Notes under the pieces: model-generated
What the model was told of the DNA's origin: nothing
Seen by the model: only the letters and a program-made list of their open reading frames with translations
The model's database searches: none
Shown here: positions 1 to 6,211 of the stretch, in pieces
How positions within the stretch are numbered: the stretch's first letter is position 1
Layout: every line of letters starts with the position of its first letter
From: DATIJJ01 sp039936115
GTDB lineage: Bacteria; Pseudomonadota; Gammaproteobacteria; DSM-16500
DNA length: 10,330 nucleotides
Direction: 5' to 3'
NCBI GenBank assembly: GCA_039936115.1
Contig: JBDTIZ010000100.1
Span: 1 to 10,330, forward strand
Made by a program: the position numbers and the translations under genes

Positions 1-163
1 TCAATCCACGCGCTCGTGCAGAGCGCGACCTAATTTGGAGAGTGAGCGCCGAGGTGATATTTCTGTTTCAATCCACGCGCTCGTGCAGAGCGCGACTAAG
101 ATGTGTAAATTTAATAAGGTTTGTCACAAATGTTTCAATCCACGCGCTCGTGCAGAGCGCGAC
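1..163 (-). CRISPR. Type I-C CRISPR array, leader-proximal end, cut by the window edge
   Basis: Three copies of a 32-nt repeat are seen at 1-29 (missing its first 3 nt at the window edge), 65-96 and 132-163, identical over the visible bases. The two spacers, 30-64 and 97-131, are each 35 nt. On the minus strand the repeat starts GTCGCGC and ends GGATTGAAAC, the typical I-C form, and contains a 7-bp stem (CGCGCTC/GAGCGCG) with a 5-nt loop that would form the crRNA handle. The repeat orientation, and the cas2 gene upstream on the same strand, make the array transcribed leftward, with the repeat at 132-163 being leader-proximal. The array continues beyond position 1, so its length is unknown. 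In I-C systems Cas5 processes the transcript; no cas5 is present here. Confidence 0.97.
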
Positions 164-350
164 TGCGTTATCATAACAGTATGAAAACAAACTGAGAATA
201 ATATTTATTCCGCTAATAGAGAAGTTTTACAGTGCGGCTTATGATTTTTAGACTGGCCTCAAAATACATTCAAAATAAAATCAATAAGTTAATATGCCGC
301 TATCCTTATAGCAATTAGATGAGCAGACATGGTTAGCGATTTATAATAAT
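164..350 (-). promoter_or_regulatory. CRISPR leader with possible extended -10 promoter
   Basis: This AT-rich, gene-free stretch lies between the cas2 stop codon and the first repeat, where a leader is expected. On the minus strand an extended -10 like sequence, TGTTATGAT, occupies 170-178, about 6 nt from the first repeat, so transcription could start at or inside that repeat. No good -35 is visible. The sequence next to the repeat (GATAACGCA) would be the leader-anchoring region used during spacer insertion. The leader role follows from position and orientation; the promoter is a weak inference. Confidence 0.6.
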
Positions 351-644
351 TTATAATATAAGTGCGTCTCGAAGAGGGTCTGAAACGGTTTTTGCACCAA
401 CATGTTCAATTCTTTGCCGCCCGTTTTTCCCAAGGAAATAAAATCGCAAGCTATCTAATTCAGGATCAAAAATTTTCATGAGGGTATTTTTTAAAACAAT
501 AAAACTAGCGGGATCAACTTCACATTCAAATACAGAGTTCTGTACACGCATACCATAATCCAAGCAAGTCTTCGCAAGATTACGCAAACGCTTTTGACCA
601 CCTAGCGTTATAACGCTCACATCGTAAGTTACTAATACTAACAT
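351..644 (-). CDS. cas2: CRISPR-associated endonuclease Cas2 (type I-C)
   Basis: This 97-residue protein has the usual Cas2 length and begins MLVLVTYDVS, with the conserved acidic residue D8 at the end of the first beta strand. A basic helix follows, then the RVQNSVFECEVD segment typical of Cas2. Cas2 dimers bridge two Cas1 dimers in the complex that inserts new spacers; its own nuclease activity is not needed for this in characterised systems. The gene starts 2 nt after the cas1 stop codon, so the two are co-transcribed and probably translationally coupled. The array and leader follow directly. Nothing suggests damage. Confidence 0.96.
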   Translation of the reverse strand: MLVLVTYDVSVITLGGQKRLRNLAKTCLDYGMRVQNSVFECEVDPASFIVLKNTLMKIFDPELDSLRFYFLGKNGRQRIEHVGAKTVSDPLRDALIL

Positions 645-646
645 TT

Positions 647-1663
647 TTATTTAACCATATATGCTGGATAATATTCGATATCACCGCGTAAATGTCGGGC
701 TAACAATAAAGATTGACAATGTGGTAACAAACCAATTGGAATTTTTTCTTCTAAATATGGATGTAAGATCACATCCTGTTTCCGTTCTTGATATGCAGTT
801 AATAATGTTTTTCGTGCATCATCTGTTAAACGCACAGCACCGCTTGCTTCAGTTACAAAATCTCTTAACTGCATCTGTTTACGATTAACTATTGTCAACA
901 CAAAACGATCAGCTAAAGGTGCGCGAAATTCTTCAAGTAAATCTAATGCTAAGCTTGGCCTTCCGGGACGATCTTGATGTAAAAAACCAACAAAAGGATC
1001 AAGTCCTACGCCAAGCAATGCAGAAGTACATTCTTGCGTTAACAATGAATAAGCAAATGAAAGAAGTGCATTAATTGGATCAGTTGGAGGACGTCGCACC
1101 CTGCCTTCAAAAATGAAACCAGGATTGCGCAACAATTGATTAAATACACCAAAATATATTGCTGCCGCTTCTCCCTCTATCCCCATAGCTTGTTCAACAC
1201 TCGATGAAATCTGACAACGACGCAAACTGTTCGATAACTGCTGAACTGCCCTATCTAATAAAATATTTTCGCCATGATTACGAATTTCGCGCATGAGTAC
1301 ATTACGGCCATTAGCAATTTTGGCACCAACCATAATACGCGCGATTGAAACAGATTTTTCTACATTATCAGCCCATCGATATTGTGTACGTCTTAATAAT
1401 ACATTTCCCGTTTGACGACCCTGAACACGAGCTAAAAACTTGCCATATTCTGAATAAAATGAAAGACCGATACCACGCTCTCCACAAAACCCCATTAATG
1501 GCGGCGAAACAGATACCTGTCCAAAACATAAAATATTTCCCACTGTTAGCGCAGGAAATTGACCTAGCTTTTCATTGCCTTGCTTAATAACAATTGTTTC
1601 ACGTTCTTTATGCAAGTATGTTTCTTGTCGTGTAATGTAGAGAGTATTAAGTAATTTTTTCAT
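647..1663 (-). CDS. cas1: CRISPR-associated integrase Cas1 (type I-C)
   Basis: Cas1 is the integrase that inserts prespacers at the leader-repeat junction. The 338-residue length fits I-C Cas1. The N-terminal beta domain (about 1-90) is followed by the helical catalytic domain. The metal-binding residues are visible: E163 in GIEGEAA, H229 in GFLHQDRPG, and D241/E244 in ALDLLEEFR. The start codon overlaps the cas4 stop in an ATGA arrangement (1660-1663), and cas2 begins 2 nt downstream, a tight cas4-cas1-cas2 operon. The reading frame is uninterrupted, so adaptation could still be active although the effector genes are missing in this window. Confidence 0.97.
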   Translation of the reverse strand: MKKLLNTLYITRQETYLHKERETIVIKQGNEKLGQFPALTVGNILCFGQVSVSPPLMGFCGERGIGLSFYSEYGKFLARVQGRQTGNVLLRRTQYRWADNVEKSVSIARIMVGAKIANGRNVLMREIRNHGENILLDRAVQQLSNSLRRCQISSSVEQAMGIEGEAAAIYFGVFNQLLRNPGFIFEGRVRRPPTDPINALLSFAYSLLTQECTSALLGVGLDPFVGFLHQDRPGRPSLALDLLEEFRAPLADRFVLTIVNRKQMQLRDFVTEASGAVRLTDDARKTLLTAYQERKQDVILHPYLEEKIPIGLLPHCQSLLLARHLRGDIEYYPAYMVK

Positions 1664-2277
1664 GGCGTAAATATTTCACTTACATATAGTGCTGAATGAT
1701 CATGCTGTAAAATATTCGGCTCACACAAACCAATTAACGAACAAGCCTTACATCGTTTATTAAACATTGCACGTGGCGTGTTACCAGATTGAATCATCTT
1801 CTGTGCTGAATTAATAATTGATTCAGTATGTTCGCGTAACGCTGCATCTATAACAACAACTTCGCGACGACGCACTTGCCAATACCACAGCGCAGCTTCT
1901 TTAATGTCGACGCTACACATTTCTTCTAGGCACAATGCTTGCGCACATAGCTGTACCCTATCCCAACTTTCTACTTTTGGCTTGCCGCGTTTATATTCCA
2001 CAGGAAAATAATTGCGTGGCGGCTTGCCTTCAACTTCTAACAAATCAAGTTTTCCAGTAATTCGTAAACGATGAGAAATAACAGTAACACCTCGTTCAGT
2101 TCTTATATTGCCTCGCTGCTCAGAATCACCAGTATCAACTCGTTCATGCAATAAGCGACCTTCTGCTGTCAATACGTTTTCCGACCATGCTTGCTCGACA
2201 TGAATAAGCGCGCATTGTCGTGGACAATATGCGTAATGCTGCAGAGCGGACAGCGCGAGATAGTTATCTTCAATCAT
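1660..2277 (-). CDS. cas4: CRISPR-associated exonuclease Cas4 (type I-C)
   Basis: Cas4 trims prespacers and helps select PAM-bearing ones, working with Cas1. From the chosen start (MIEDNYLALS) the protein has 205 residues. It shows the four cysteines expected for an iron-sulfur cluster (C18 in YCPRQC, then C176, C179, C185) and RecB-like nuclease residues H44, D78 (GKLDLL), E94 and K96 (PVEYKRG). The frame stays open for 21 codons upstream to 2340, but those codons overlap the cas7 remnant in another frame, while ATG 2275-2277 gives the normal Cas4 N-terminus and has GGATAGG about 12 nt upstream. The gene overlaps cas1 by 4 nt. It looks intact. Its promoter is not obvious, because the normal operon upstream has been removed. 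Confidence 0.94.
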   Translation of the reverse strand: MIEDNYLALSALQHYAYCPRQCALIHVEQAWSENVLTAEGRLLHERVDTGDSEQRGNIRTERGVTVISHRLRITGKLDLLEVEGKPPRNYFPVEYKRGKPKVESWDRVQLCAQALCLEEMCSVDIKEAALWYWQVRRREVVVIDAALREHTESIINSAQKMIQSGNTPRAMFNKRCKACSLIGLCEPNILQHDHSALYVSEIFTP

Positions 2278-2287
2278 TATTATATGC

Positions 2288-2449
2288 CTATCCAACAATC
2301 CGTTCCAAAGCAACTCCTTGTGGAAGATTAGATGTATCAACTTCTACTTTATAATCAGCAAAATTTCGTGCAGGACACTGTGTTTGACGTGATACTTTTA
2401 TACGATCAAACAAAAGATGTGCCTGCGCCAAAAAATGTTGAATTACTAA
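2288..2449 (-). pseudogene. cas7 (csd2) 3' remnant of a type I-C effector operon
   Basis: Upstream of cas4 the minus strand stays open for 54 codons and ends at TAG (2288-2290). The decoded tail contains HLLFDRIKV, ARNFADYKVEV and LPQGVALERIVG, which match the C-terminal pattern of I-C Cas7 (Csd2). Upstream of about 2422 the resemblance fades, and an in-frame TAA sits at 2450-2452. No start codon or earlier Cas7 sequence is seen on any frame. Cas7 normally lies directly upstream of cas4 in I-C operons, and the 10-nt gap to the cas4 start fits. I read this as the stump left when cas3-cas5-cas8c-cas7 were lost. The family match is from memory of the consensus, not a search. Confidence 0.85.
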
Positions 2450-2493
2450 TTACGGCTATGCGAAATCAGAAAAATAAAAATTAAAGGAGCTTT

Positions 2494-3348
2494 ATGTTAA
2501 ATGTAGAGATATTTCAACAAGAAAATTTTAAGTCTTATGTTTTTGAAATAAAGAATCTGATTAGCTGTCCAGAGGACATTTATCAAGAATTGTATTTAAA
2601 AACTCTTTTTAATCTGGTTGAATTCATCCAGTCAATTGATTTTTTAGATCAACAATTAAAGTTAGCTATAACTGCTTTGAAACTACGCCGAGGCGTCCTG
2701 TTTCCAAAAAATGCTGGCACTGAAAAAATTTCAGCTGAAGAAGCACAATGGACATACGCACTTTTTTCTGCCGCGTTACTAAAAGATTTATATTTGCTGC
2801 AGGACAATAATAATCTAGACATTATTATAGCAAGCATACTACCCGACACAGCATTGAAGTGGCTTACTCAGAATGGTTATCTATTTAATCAGTGGCAAGA
2901 AGCAATTTCCAATCAATCTGCCGCCAACAATGAAATTGAAAAAATAATCAAATTAGCCGCTGAAAAAAATAGCACGGCTTTACCTGTTCAGGAAAAACTC
3001 TACTCGACGAAACAAATCAACGATGATTTTATCGCTTATCTTTTAAAATACGCCCAAGAAAATCCAGAAGATATCTTAAAAATAAAAAGCGGCTTATTTA
3101 TCAGTACTGATTTGATTGATAACTTTCTTTTGCAAAACAAGTTGCTTTCAAAAGTAGTTTTTATCCAATCATTAGAAAAAAATAACTGGTTAATTTTGGA
3201 TAATGATGCGAAATATCACGTTATCACTCCCAAACAATTGCATGACAGGCGAACTTTACACGGTATTGTTTTAAATAATGAGATCTTACCAGAAACATTA
3301 CAAAACCTACCTATCAATGATTACTTTCAAAAACAAATCGCTTTATAA
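2494..3348 (+). CDS. Short TraI_2/MOBH relaxase-like protein lacking the HD motif
   Basis: The 284-residue protein resembles the two ends of integrative-element TraI (PF07514 TraI_2 and PF07515 C-terminal domain) joined without the long middle. Residues 64-71 (LRRGVLFP), a tryptophan-containing WTYALFSAALL block (86-96) and C-terminal LHGIVL (255-260) follow the family pattern. The HD of the usual ALLHD motif reads KD (K97, D98), and the glycine- and histidine-rich segment before the RRG block is absent. It is therefore unlikely to be an active MOBH relaxase; a role as a DNA-processing accessory protein is possible. GGAG (2486-2489) lies 4 nt before the ATG. It is the first gene of the plus-strand set, starting just beyond the broken cas7. 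Typical family members are roughly twice as long. Confidence 0.6.
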   Translation: MLNVEIFQQENFKSYVFEIKNLISCPEDIYQELYLKTLFNLVEFIQSIDFLDQQLKLAITALKLRRGVLFPKNAGTEKISAEEAQWTYALFSAALLKDLYLLQDNNNLDIIIASILPDTALKWLTQNGYLFNQWQEAISNQSAANNEIEKIIKLAAEKNSTALPVQEKLYSTKQINDDFIAYLLKYAQENPEDILKIKSGLFISTDLIDNFLLQNKLLSKVVFIQSLEKNNWLILDNDAKYHVITPKQLHDRRTLHGIVLNNEILPETLQNLPINDYFQKQIAL

Positions 3349-3353
3349 GGTAA

Positions 3354-4013
3354 ATGATGAATACTGAAATCGATAAAACAAAATACCGCATGGGAATAAT
3401 TGCCGATATTACTTTACATACAGATATTGCACACCGCTTCTTTAAAGCCGGATGGTCTAAAGGAAATATTGGGCTTGTTCAATTCTGCATAATGATAGCA
3501 AAGATTTACGTAGGCTGCCGAATGGATGACCCCTATGCTGATTGGTATTTGATGAAAACATTTAAAGTGTTAACTGAAGCAATCGACCAGATAAACGGAC
3601 TTGAGCAAGAACTTGCATCATATTTTAATAAAACACGCGGCATTAAGTTACGTTATTTAGAAAACAACAAGGCGTGGAATGATGAATTGTACATCTCTAC
3701 TGAGTTTTGTCATCTAGGCGCTGAATTATTAACAAATACTGATCATGTTTTACGACAATTAATTACATTGCAGCGCTCTGGAATAACTCAATCAACAATT
3801 GGTATTAAATTTCCGCTACAAATTATGCAGGATGCTTTTGCAACACCGTTACCGTGGAAAAAAACAGACATCACCCGCAATGATGTTCGATCCAACAATC
3901 AAAAAGCTCAAGATACTAAAGTCTTATATGAAGGGGAGCTTCCAATAGCAATACTTGATAAAGAAATAGAGTTTTCATTTTTACCAAGAGTAAATAATCA
4001 CTATAAATCCTGA
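3354..4013 (+). CDS. AcaB / PFL_4669-family (DUF1845) conjugative element protein
   Basis: The 219-residue protein carries the hallmarks of the integrating-conjugative-element family PFL_4669, related to the AcaB regulator: an N-terminal IIADITLHTDIAHRFF block (15-30) and DDPYADWYLM (58-67), followed by a helical middle and a TRNDVRSNNQKA segment near the C-terminus. Members are encoded in SPI-7/PFGI-1-like elements and IncC plasmids; AcaB activates transfer gene expression, but most relatives have no assigned role. It follows the previous gene by 5 nt. Two consecutive ATG codons are possible; the second (3357) is better spaced from AAGG (3347-3350) than the first, so the true protein may be 218 residues. 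No signal peptide or membrane segment is seen. Confidence 0.72.
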   Translation: MMNTEIDKTKYRMGIIADITLHTDIAHRFFKAGWSKGNIGLVQFCIMIAKIYVGCRMDDPYADWYLMKTFKVLTEAIDQINGLEQELASYFNKTRGIKLRYLENNKAWNDELYISTEFCHLGAELLTNTDHVLRQLITLQRSGITQSTIGIKFPLQIMQDAFATPLPWKKTDITRNDVRSNNQKAQDTKVLYEGELPIAILDKEIEFSFLPRVNNHYKS

Positions 4014-4021
4014 GACTGCTT

Positions 4022-4426
4022 ATGCTCGTTATCCCTTATGCCGATGTGCCTTTACATTGCATAAATGAAGCTGCCATTGAATTCAATATCCCTGCCAAAC
4101 TGATTATATCGATATTAAATATTGAACGCGGAAAAATAGGACAAACTGTTAAAAACAAAAATGGCACTTATGATATAGGGCCCATGCAAATTAATTCAAG
4201 CTGGTTATCGCCCTTAAGCCGCCGAGGAATTACACAAAAGGACATTCAGTACAACCCATGTATAAATGTAAAAGTGGGATCGTGGATATTAAGCAAAGAA
4301 ATAGCTGCGCAGAACAATTTGTTGACTGGGATTGGAAATTATCACTCGCACACTCACCAGTTTAATGAAAGATACTACTCTCAGGTAAAAATAAATTTTA
4401 CAAAAATTACTTTGCTTACACACTAG
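4022..4426 (+). CDS. VirB1-like lytic transglycosylase (SLT domain)
   Basis: This 134-residue protein is a compact SLT/lysozyme-fold domain of the kind found with type IV secretion and conjugation systems, where it opens peptidoglycan for the channel. The catalytic glutamate is E35 (LNIERGKIG), followed by YDIGPMQINSSWL (50-62), DPC-like NPC (78-80), GSWIL (86-90) and GIGNYHS (103-109), all standard positions for the VirB1/IpgF group. No signal peptide is visible at the N-terminus, and an in-frame TAA at 4004-4006 limits any upstream extension, so export is unexplained. The ribosome binding site is weak. The gene follows its neighbour by 8 nt and precedes the next by 8 nt, so it belongs to the same operon. 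Confidence 0.85.
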   Translation: MLVIPYADVPLHCINEAAIEFNIPAKLIISILNIERGKIGQTVKNKNGTYDIGPMQINSSWLSPLSRRGITQKDIQYNPCINVKVGSWILSKEIAAQNNLLTGIGNYHSHTHQFNERYYSQVKINFTKITLLTH

Positions 4427-4434
4427 GGGTATAT

Positions 4435-5391
4435 ATGTTAGGAAATTTGAGATCAAAAAAAGTTGGGCATCATTTTAGTACATTAAGCGATTTAGCCAAC
4501 CAGCTCGCAACTGAAGAAGAAAAAAAAGATAGGTCATTTTTATCATCGTTATTTAATCGGTACTCTGATAAAGATACGATTGCAAAAAATATTACGGAAA
4601 TCATTACTGAATTTCAAAATCGTTTGAATTTTCCTTCTTTATCGTTCGCTGATGAAAATAAATTATTAAAAAAATTGGCCTCTCTTCACAGACATCTTAC
4701 CCGTACAGTAGCAACGAAATTACAGCACGATTCTACCTTTGATAAAGAATTTATTGCTACTTTCTCCATGCTACATAGCTGTATTAGATCACTTATGCAC
4801 GAATATTTTACTGTCAAAGATATCAACGAATTGAATATAAATTATCTTGGAGAACTTGCAGCTTATCGGGAAACAGGTATGGCTTACCCAACTCGATTTA
4901 ATTTATTAAAACAAGAAGTACTTGACGTGCTGAATTGCTACATAAAACCCCGCTCACATTCCAATCTTAACATCTTATTACAAGCTGCGATTGAAACATT
5001 GCAGAATGACAATATTGGAATAAACAGTTGTGCTGATAGTCACCTACAAAAATTCATTAATTTATTAAAATGGCTAGATTTATTTAGGTTAATGTTAATT
5101 GACCAGGAGAAAAGAATCTTGCTCTTACCTGTTACGAGATCAATTGACCGTGCATTAGGCATTATCAGACCTGATAGCCACAGAACACTAGAAATTCAAC
5201 GATCCCTATTGACAAAGTGTGACCTGATTCAAATGGAAATAAGTTTTATTGAAAAAGCAAAACCTGATATTGCTTCAAAAAATATGAATTCTATTATAAA
5301 AATCGGGATATTTTCGCATTCTGATGACAAACATGTTAATGAAAAAACCCCTGTTAATCGCTTTGTGCTTGGATTAATAAGGTCATTTTAG
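4435..5391 (+). CDS. Hypothetical helical protein, last gene of the conjugation-like operon
   Basis: I do not recognise this 318-residue protein. It appears almost entirely alpha-helical, with many heptad-like leucines, a charged N-terminal segment (about 1-70) and no signal peptide or membrane span. It ends with a hydrophobic-basic tail, VLGLIRSF. The start is supported by AGGGG overlapping the stop of the transglycosylase gene, about 7 nt upstream. Its position as the last gene before the 5484-5515 terminator, in a set with AcaB-like and relaxase-like genes, suggests an accessory or regulatory role in an integrative element. That is inference from context only. Its low G+C matches the neighbours. 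Confidence 0.8.
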   Translation: MLGNLRSKKVGHHFSTLSDLANQLATEEEKKDRSFLSSLFNRYSDKDTIAKNITEIITEFQNRLNFPSLSFADENKLLKKLASLHRHLTRTVATKLQHDSTFDKEFIATFSMLHSCIRSLMHEYFTVKDINELNINYLGELAAYRETGMAYPTRFNLLKQEVLDVLNCYIKPRSHSNLNILLQAAIETLQNDNIGINSCADSHLQKFINLLKWLDLFRLMLIDQEKRILLLPVTRSIDRALGIIRPDSHRTLEIQRSLLTKCDLIQMEISFIEKAKPDIASKNMNSIIKIGIFSHSDDKHVNEKTPVNRFVLGLIRSF

Positions 5392-5403
5392 CTTTAGTCG
5401 TTA

Positions 5404-5461
5404 TTCTGCTCGACTCTAATCCGCAGAAAAAAGATCAGCTAGCGTGATGTAACTTCTGATC
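5404..5461 (+). repeat. Two short inverted repeats after the operon
   Basis: TTCTGC (5404-5409) pairs with GCAGAA (5423-5428), and GATCAG (5433-5438) pairs with CTGATC (5456-5461). Each stem is 6 bp with a loop of more than 12 nt, and neither is followed by a T-run. They may be minor hairpins in the 3' untranslated region or chance. Confidence 0.3.
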
Positions 5462-5483
5462 GCAATTGTAAAATTGTTCGCGC

Positions 5484-5515
5484 AACTAACTATTAATTTT
5501 TATGGTTAGTTTTTT
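5484..5515 (+). terminator. Rho-independent terminator of the 2494-5391 operon
   Basis: AACTAAC (5484-5490) and GTTAGTT (5505-5511) form a 7-bp stem with a 14-nt loop, running straight into a T-tract that ends at 5515. It lies about 95 nt after the last stop codon. The stem is A/T-rich, so efficiency may be modest. Confidence 0.7.
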
Positions 5516-5654
5516 CGTAACTACATAGTAGCCAATATACTCTATTGATTACTACACATGCGTTTTTTTCACTCAACCACTTCCAACGAAAAATAATCTT
5601 TTCCTCACGGAATAGTTCTTTTTTTAATGGATTATTATTTACAGGAGAAATCAC

Positions 5655-5674
5655 ATGCAAAATCTATTTTGCAT
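5655..5674 (+). repeat. Perfect 9-bp inverted repeat, operator-like
   Basis: ATGCAAAAT (5655-5663) and ATTTTGCAT (5666-5674) are exact reverse complements separated by only CT. The 20-bp dyad has the size of a repressor operator. The 2-nt centre is too tight for a full-length RNA hairpin, which favours a DNA-binding site. It lies about 105 nt before the next real gene. Confidence 0.5.
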
Positions 5675-5693
5675 ATCTTTCGTTTCAAATTAA
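5655..5693 (+). CDS. Possible 12-residue leader peptide
   Basis: ATG at 5655 follows a good ribosome binding site (CAGGAG, 5642-5647) at 7-nt spacing and opens 12 codons (MQNLFCISFVSN) ending at TAA 5691-5693. Its first codons form the left half of the inverted repeat at 5655-5674. It could be a translated leader for the accessory module, or a chance start. No homologue is recognised. Confidence 0.25.
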   Translation: MQNLFCISFVSN

Positions 5694-5711
5694 CTGCTCT
5701 AACAATACCCG

Positions 5712-5774
5712 CACGGGGGAAATTTCCCCTGTGGATACTTCCTTTGTGCGATTTATTTTCATCACATGGAGGAA
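5712..5774 (+). promoter_or_regulatory. Leader element copy 1 (two hairpins, RBS in second)
   Basis: Hairpin 1 spans 5712-5733: CAC, a G-U pair and GGGGAAA pairing with TTTCCCC, U and GTG. Hairpin 2 pairs TTCCT (5739-5743) and TGTG (5745-5748) with CACA (5763-5766) and AGGAA (5770-5774), so the 3' arm contains most of the ribosome binding site GGAGGA (5768-5773). The same layout recurs at 6569-6622 and 7132-7188. It resembles the radC RNA motif reported from 5' leaders of such genes, though I cannot confirm a covariance match. Hiding the ribosome binding site suggests translational control. Confidence 0.6.
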
Positions 5775-5779
5775 AACAG

Positions 5780-6190
5780 ATGTTCCGTAATAAATTTCTT
5801 AGTTTAAGCGGTTATGCGTATTTATATGATATTCGATGCTGCCAAAAAAGCGAGAGGCTCATTACATTAAATTTAGTTAATAACTGTAGTGAACCCTGCC
5901 CTGACGATATCTGGATTGAATGCAATCTTGATATGAGAAATTTTCCTGTTATAGCCAGATTAGAACATTTATTGGCCTTGGAAAAAACTATCATAGTGAA
6001 ATTTGACGCCAGCTATTCTGGTTTCCAGCAATCTTATCATGGCCAGTCAGCAACTGATCCGGAGGTTATTGTGCAATTAAAAGGAAAACTTCTTAATATT
6101 CATGAGTATTTTGTTGAAAAGGATATTACTCCTGATTGGCATAGTTATGGACTTGAGAACGATATGGTAACGCGCGAGCTAGGTGCTTAA
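5780..6190 (+). CDS. DUF3577 (STY4534-family) integrative element protein
   Basis: The 136-residue protein follows the DUF3577 layout: an N-terminal strand pair (KFLSLSGYAYLYDIR, 5-19), a central ITLNLV strand, DDIWIECNLD, a helix IARLEHLLALEKTIIVKF and a C-terminal VQLKGKLLNI strand. This family is carried by SPI-7/PFGI-1-type islands and has no assigned function; the beta-rich layout is compatible with an OB-like fold, which is a guess. Start at 5780 is preferred because GGAGG lies 7 nt upstream; an earlier in-frame ATG at 5627 would translate through the leader hairpins. The next gene starts 21 nt downstream, so they are co-transcribed. Five cysteines occur in the first 50 residues. Confidence 0.68.
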   Translation: MFRNKFLSLSGYAYLYDIRCCQKSERLITLNLVNNCSEPCPDDIWIECNLDMRNFPVIARLEHLLALEKTIIVKFDASYSGFQQSYHGQSATDPEVIVQLKGKLLNIHEYFVEKDITPDWHSYGLENDMVTRELGA

Positions 6191-6211
6191 CTATTAAAAA
6201 GGAGCTATACT

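Larger units (their letters stand above)
5516..5711 (+). other. Upstream region of the accessory module
   Basis: No convincing protein gene occupies this stretch; the open frames across it run through the palindromic leader and resemble nothing known. A TATACT at 5536-5541 could be a -10 element, but no clear -35 accompanies it. The notable content is a tight inverted repeat at 5655-5674 that coincides with a possible 12-codon ORF. A promoter for the accessory genes probably lies here, because the preceding operon ends in a terminator. Confidence 0.4.

Noticed and set aside
661..1587. Plus-strand open frames of 60-80 codons across the cas1 region
   Set aside because: They lie antisense to cas1, which has clear catalytic motifs, and show no recognisable domains or ribosome binding sites.
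2350..2355. TATAAT within the cas7 stump, as a promoter for the plus-strand operon
   Set aside because: The sequence matches a -10 box, but no acceptable -35 lies 16-18 nt upstream (the hexamer there is ATTAGA), and it falls in former coding sequence, so chance is likely. It could still be used weakly.
5716..5729. GGGGAAATTTCCCC palindromes as intrinsic terminators
   Set aside because: No T-run follows directly in any of the three copies, and each is followed by a second stem that holds the ribosome binding site, which fits a leader better.
5545..5790. 81-codon frame and the N-terminal extension from 5627 on the plus strand
   Set aside because: Both run through the palindromic leader and have no good start context; the gene begins at 5780 with a proper ribosome binding site.
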